Assembly (NCBI GenBank): GCA_902795985.1
Contig: CADBNG010000364.1
Span: 1-6,462, forward strand
From: an uncultured Lachnospiraceae bacterium
Lineage (GTDB): Bacteria > Bacillota_A > Clostridia > Lachnospirales > Lachnospiraceae
Reading direction: 5' to 3'
DNA: 6,462 bases
Below the pieces are notes generated by a model. It worked only from the letters and a program-made list of their open reading frames with translations, searched no databases and was not told where the DNA came from. Every line of letters starts with the position of its first letter. Position 1 is the stretch's first letter. The translations under genes were made by a program, and so were the position numbers. Positions 4,685 through 6,462 of this stretch are shown here, piece by piece.

Positions 4685-6462
4685 ATGGCAAAGTGCAGAT
4701 ACCTTGAAGACGGAACCAAGGTCGTTAAAACCGGCGCGTGGTCCGGCGGCCCTGGCTGCCACGGCGGCTGCGGCGTTGAATTATATATCAAAGACGGAAA
4801 ACTTTTAAAGGTGGAAGGCGATGAGGAGCATCCCTTCTTAAACGGACGCCTCTGCCCCAGAGCCCTGGCCCTGACGCAGTATGCCTATCATCCCCACCGC
4901 CTGCAGTACCCCTTACGCCGTGTCGGCGCCAGAGGTGAAAATAAATGGGCCCGCATCTCCTGGGATGAGGCTCTTGATGAGATCGAATATAAATTCAAAA
5001 AAATCCGCGAAGAAGACGGCGCGGAATCCGTTATCTTCGGTCAGGGTACCGGAAGAGATGCCGGCGGATCCCTGATCTTCCTGGCGTATGCTTATGGAAG
5101 CCCGAACTGGTCCATTTTCGGTCTTTCCGGCATCGCCTGCTTCACCCCGAGACTGGCTGCCATGAACATGGTCGCCGGAGACATTCAGTTTGAGGATGCG
5201 GCCCAGCTTATACCGGAACGCTATGACAGCCCGGAATTCAAAGTGCCGGAAGTCATGGTCATCTGGGGCCGCGGAACCAGGGGTTCCCAGTGCGCCGACC
5301 ACTATTATTCCGCTCACTGGGTCGTTGATCTGATGAAGAGAGGCACAAAGTTCATCGTTATCGATCCGCGCCAGACCTGGCTGTCGACCCGCGCGGAGCA
5401 TTTTCTGCAGATCCGCCCCGGAACAGACTGCGCCCTGGCCATGGGCATGCTGAACGTCATTATAAACGAAGACCTGTATGACCATGAATTTGTGGAAAAG
5501 TGGACCTTTGGTTTTGAAGAGCTGAAGCAGCGGGTTCAGGAATACAGCCCGCAGAAAGTGGCGGAAATCACCTGGGCGAAAGCCGAAGATATTGTCGTCG
5601 CGGCAAGAATGTATGCAAAGGCAAAGCCCGCCTCTATCCGCTGGGGACAGCCTCTGGATTCCAATGCCAACTCCATCGGCACCATCCAGGCTCTGAACTG
5701 CCTGTGGGCCATCACCGGCAACATCGATGTCCCGGGCGGCGAGATTATCGCAAGGCCGCCGTACAAAGTGTCGATGTATCCCTACTCCACCTGGGAAACC
5801 GTGCAGCTGTACGGACAGGAATTCGTGGATAACATGAACAAAAAGCGCATCGGCTGTGATAAGTATCCGCTGGTGAAAAACTTCCGTTCCTGGGCCATGG
5901 CGGATGATATCTTAACGCAGATGGAAACGCAGAAGCCCTACCCGATCCGCAGCCTGTACCTCTACACCAATAACTTCATGGCCTGCACAGCCCAGGACGT
6001 GCGGCGTCATTATGAAGCAGTCAAGAAACTGGACTTCAATGTGGTCGCCGATAATTTCATGACCCCGACCTGTCAGGCTGTTGCCGATCTGGTCATCCCG
6101 GGAGCGACCTTCGCGGAAAAAGATTCGGTCTTCACTACCGGTATTCCGCTGAACGCCATTCACAAGGAGATTCAGGTGGGAGAATGCCGCGGTCACTGGG
6201 ATGTGGCTTTCGAACTGGCGAAGAGGCTGAACCCCCAGTCCGTTCCGTGGCCGACTCTAAAGGATATGTTCGACGCCCGTCTCGCCGTTTCCGGCAAGAC
6301 CTTCGACGAACTCTCCGAGAACACCTGGGACCTGGCCCCGAGGAACCATCCGTCGGGATGCTCCGGCTACTACCGTCATGAAAAAGGCCTGCTGCGCGCC
6401 GACCACAAGCCGGGCTTCAACACCCCGACCGGCAAGATCGAGCTGCACTCCACGCTGCTGGA
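4685..6462 (+). CDS. Molybdopterin (bis-MGD) oxidoreductase, acetylene hydratase-like branch (3' end outside window)
   Basis: Catalytic subunit of the DMSO reductase superfamily. 592 codons are visible with no stop. Relatives run to roughly 700-900 residues, so the C-terminal cofactor domain is mostly missing. Residues 19-60 form the Fe-S domain: C25 and C29 in GPGCHGGCG, then VEGDEEHP and C57 in RLCPRA. The cysteine expected before C25 is absent (G22). GSPNW at 138-142 leads to C152, a candidate Mo ligand. Pterin-binding signatures follow: WGRGTRG at 194-200, VIDPRQT at 225-231, RPGTDCALAMGMLNVIIN at 244-261, ITGNIDVPGG at 343-352 and FNTPTGKIEL at 578-587. The stretch 246-296 (GTD...NVIINE.LYD.EFVE.W..GFEELK.RVQEY...KVAEIT) strongly resembles acetylene hydratase as I recall it. 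There is no Tat signal, so it should be cytoplasmic. The substrate is unknown; acetylene hydration, hydroxyl transfer, reductive dehydroxylation of catechol-like compounds, or another reaction are all possible. Confidence 0.88.
   Translation, partial: MAKCRYLEDGTKVVKTGAWSGGPGCHGGCGVELYIKDGKLLKVEGDEEHPFLNGRLCPRALALTQYAYHPHRLQYPLRRVGARGENKWARISWDEALDEIEYKFKKIREEDGAESVIFGQGTGRDAGGSLIFLAYAYGSPNWSIFGLSGIACFTPRLAAMNMVAGDIQFEDAAQLIPERYDSPEFKVPEVMVIWGRGTRGSQCADHYYSAHWVVDLMKRGTKFIVIDPRQTWLSTRAEHFLQIRPGTDCALAMGMLNVIINEDLYDHEFVEKWTFGFEELKQRVQEYSPQKVAEITWAKAEDIVVAARMYAKAKPASIRWGQPLDSNANSIGTIQALNCLWAITGNIDVPGGEIIARPPYKVSMYPYSTWETVQLYGQEFVDNMNKKRIGCDKYPLVKNFRSWAMADDILTQMETQKPYPIRSLYLYTNNFMACTAQDVRRHYEAVKKLDFNVVADNFMTPTCQAVADLVIPGATFAEKDSVFTTGIPLNAIHKEIQVGECRGHWDVAFELAKRLNPQSVPWPTLKDMFDARLAVSGKTFDELSENTWDLAPRNHPSGCSGYYRHEKGLLRADHKPGFNTPTGKIELHSTLL

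Noticed and set aside
4208..4762. Minus-strand reading of 184 residues
   Set aside because: It is antisense to the ferredoxin gene and its promoter, and the plus-strand cysteine motifs show which strand is coding.
4913..5485. Minus-strand reading of 190 residues
   Set aside because: It is antisense to conserved pterin-binding motifs of the Mo-oxidoreductase.

Overview
The window looks like chromosomal DNA of an anaerobic member of the Bacillota, probably of clostridial type. The reasons are purine-rich Shine-Dalgarno sites (AAAGGAGG, GGAGGG), moderate to slightly high GC, oxygen-sensitive iron-sulfur and molybdenum enzymes without export signals, and a NifX-like/FKBP fusion of a kind found in anaerobes. 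I cannot place it more precisely from sequence alone. No mobile element, tRNA, rRNA or CRISPR array is visible.

Layout, left to right. (1) 1-777, minus strand: a free-standing alanyl-tRNA editing protein (AlaX type), cut by the left edge. (2) 922-1764, plus strand, divergent from the first: one 280-residue protein that joins a NifX/NifB-like cofactor-binding domain to a SlyD-like FKBP prolyl isomerase through a Gly/Cys/His-rich linker. (3) 1781-1836: a long hairpin with an A-run before it and a T-run after it, suited to stopping transcription from both sides of a convergent gene pair. A second hairpin lies at 1890-1915. (4) 1921-3882, minus strand: a complete acetoacetyl-CoA synthetase of 653 residues. 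(5) 3883-4345: a divergent intergenic region of about 460 bases with no convincing gene. It ends in a good sigma-70-type promoter (4248-4277). (6) 4346-4672 and 4685-6462, plus strand: a two-gene operon, cut by the right edge. It holds a 108-residue ferredoxin-like subunit with two cysteine motifs and a molybdopterin (bis-MGD) oxidoreductase of the DMSO reductase superfamily, closest by eye to acetylene hydratase and its relatives, which include transhydroxylases and gut catechol dehydroxylases.

How they fit together. The last two genes clearly form one enzyme: a cytoplasmic catalytic subunit and its electron-transfer partner. Acetoacetyl-CoA synthetase would feed acetoacetate into CoA-thioester metabolism as a separate unit. 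AlaX is translational quality control. The NifX-FKBP fusion is a candidate metal or Fe-S cofactor chaperone. A link to the nearby Mo/Fe-S enzyme is attractive, but only proximity supports it. The most interesting points are the catalytic subunit's altered cluster motif (first Cys replaced by Gly, and His at the position of acetylene hydratase's catalytic Asp) and the fusion's metal-binding linker.
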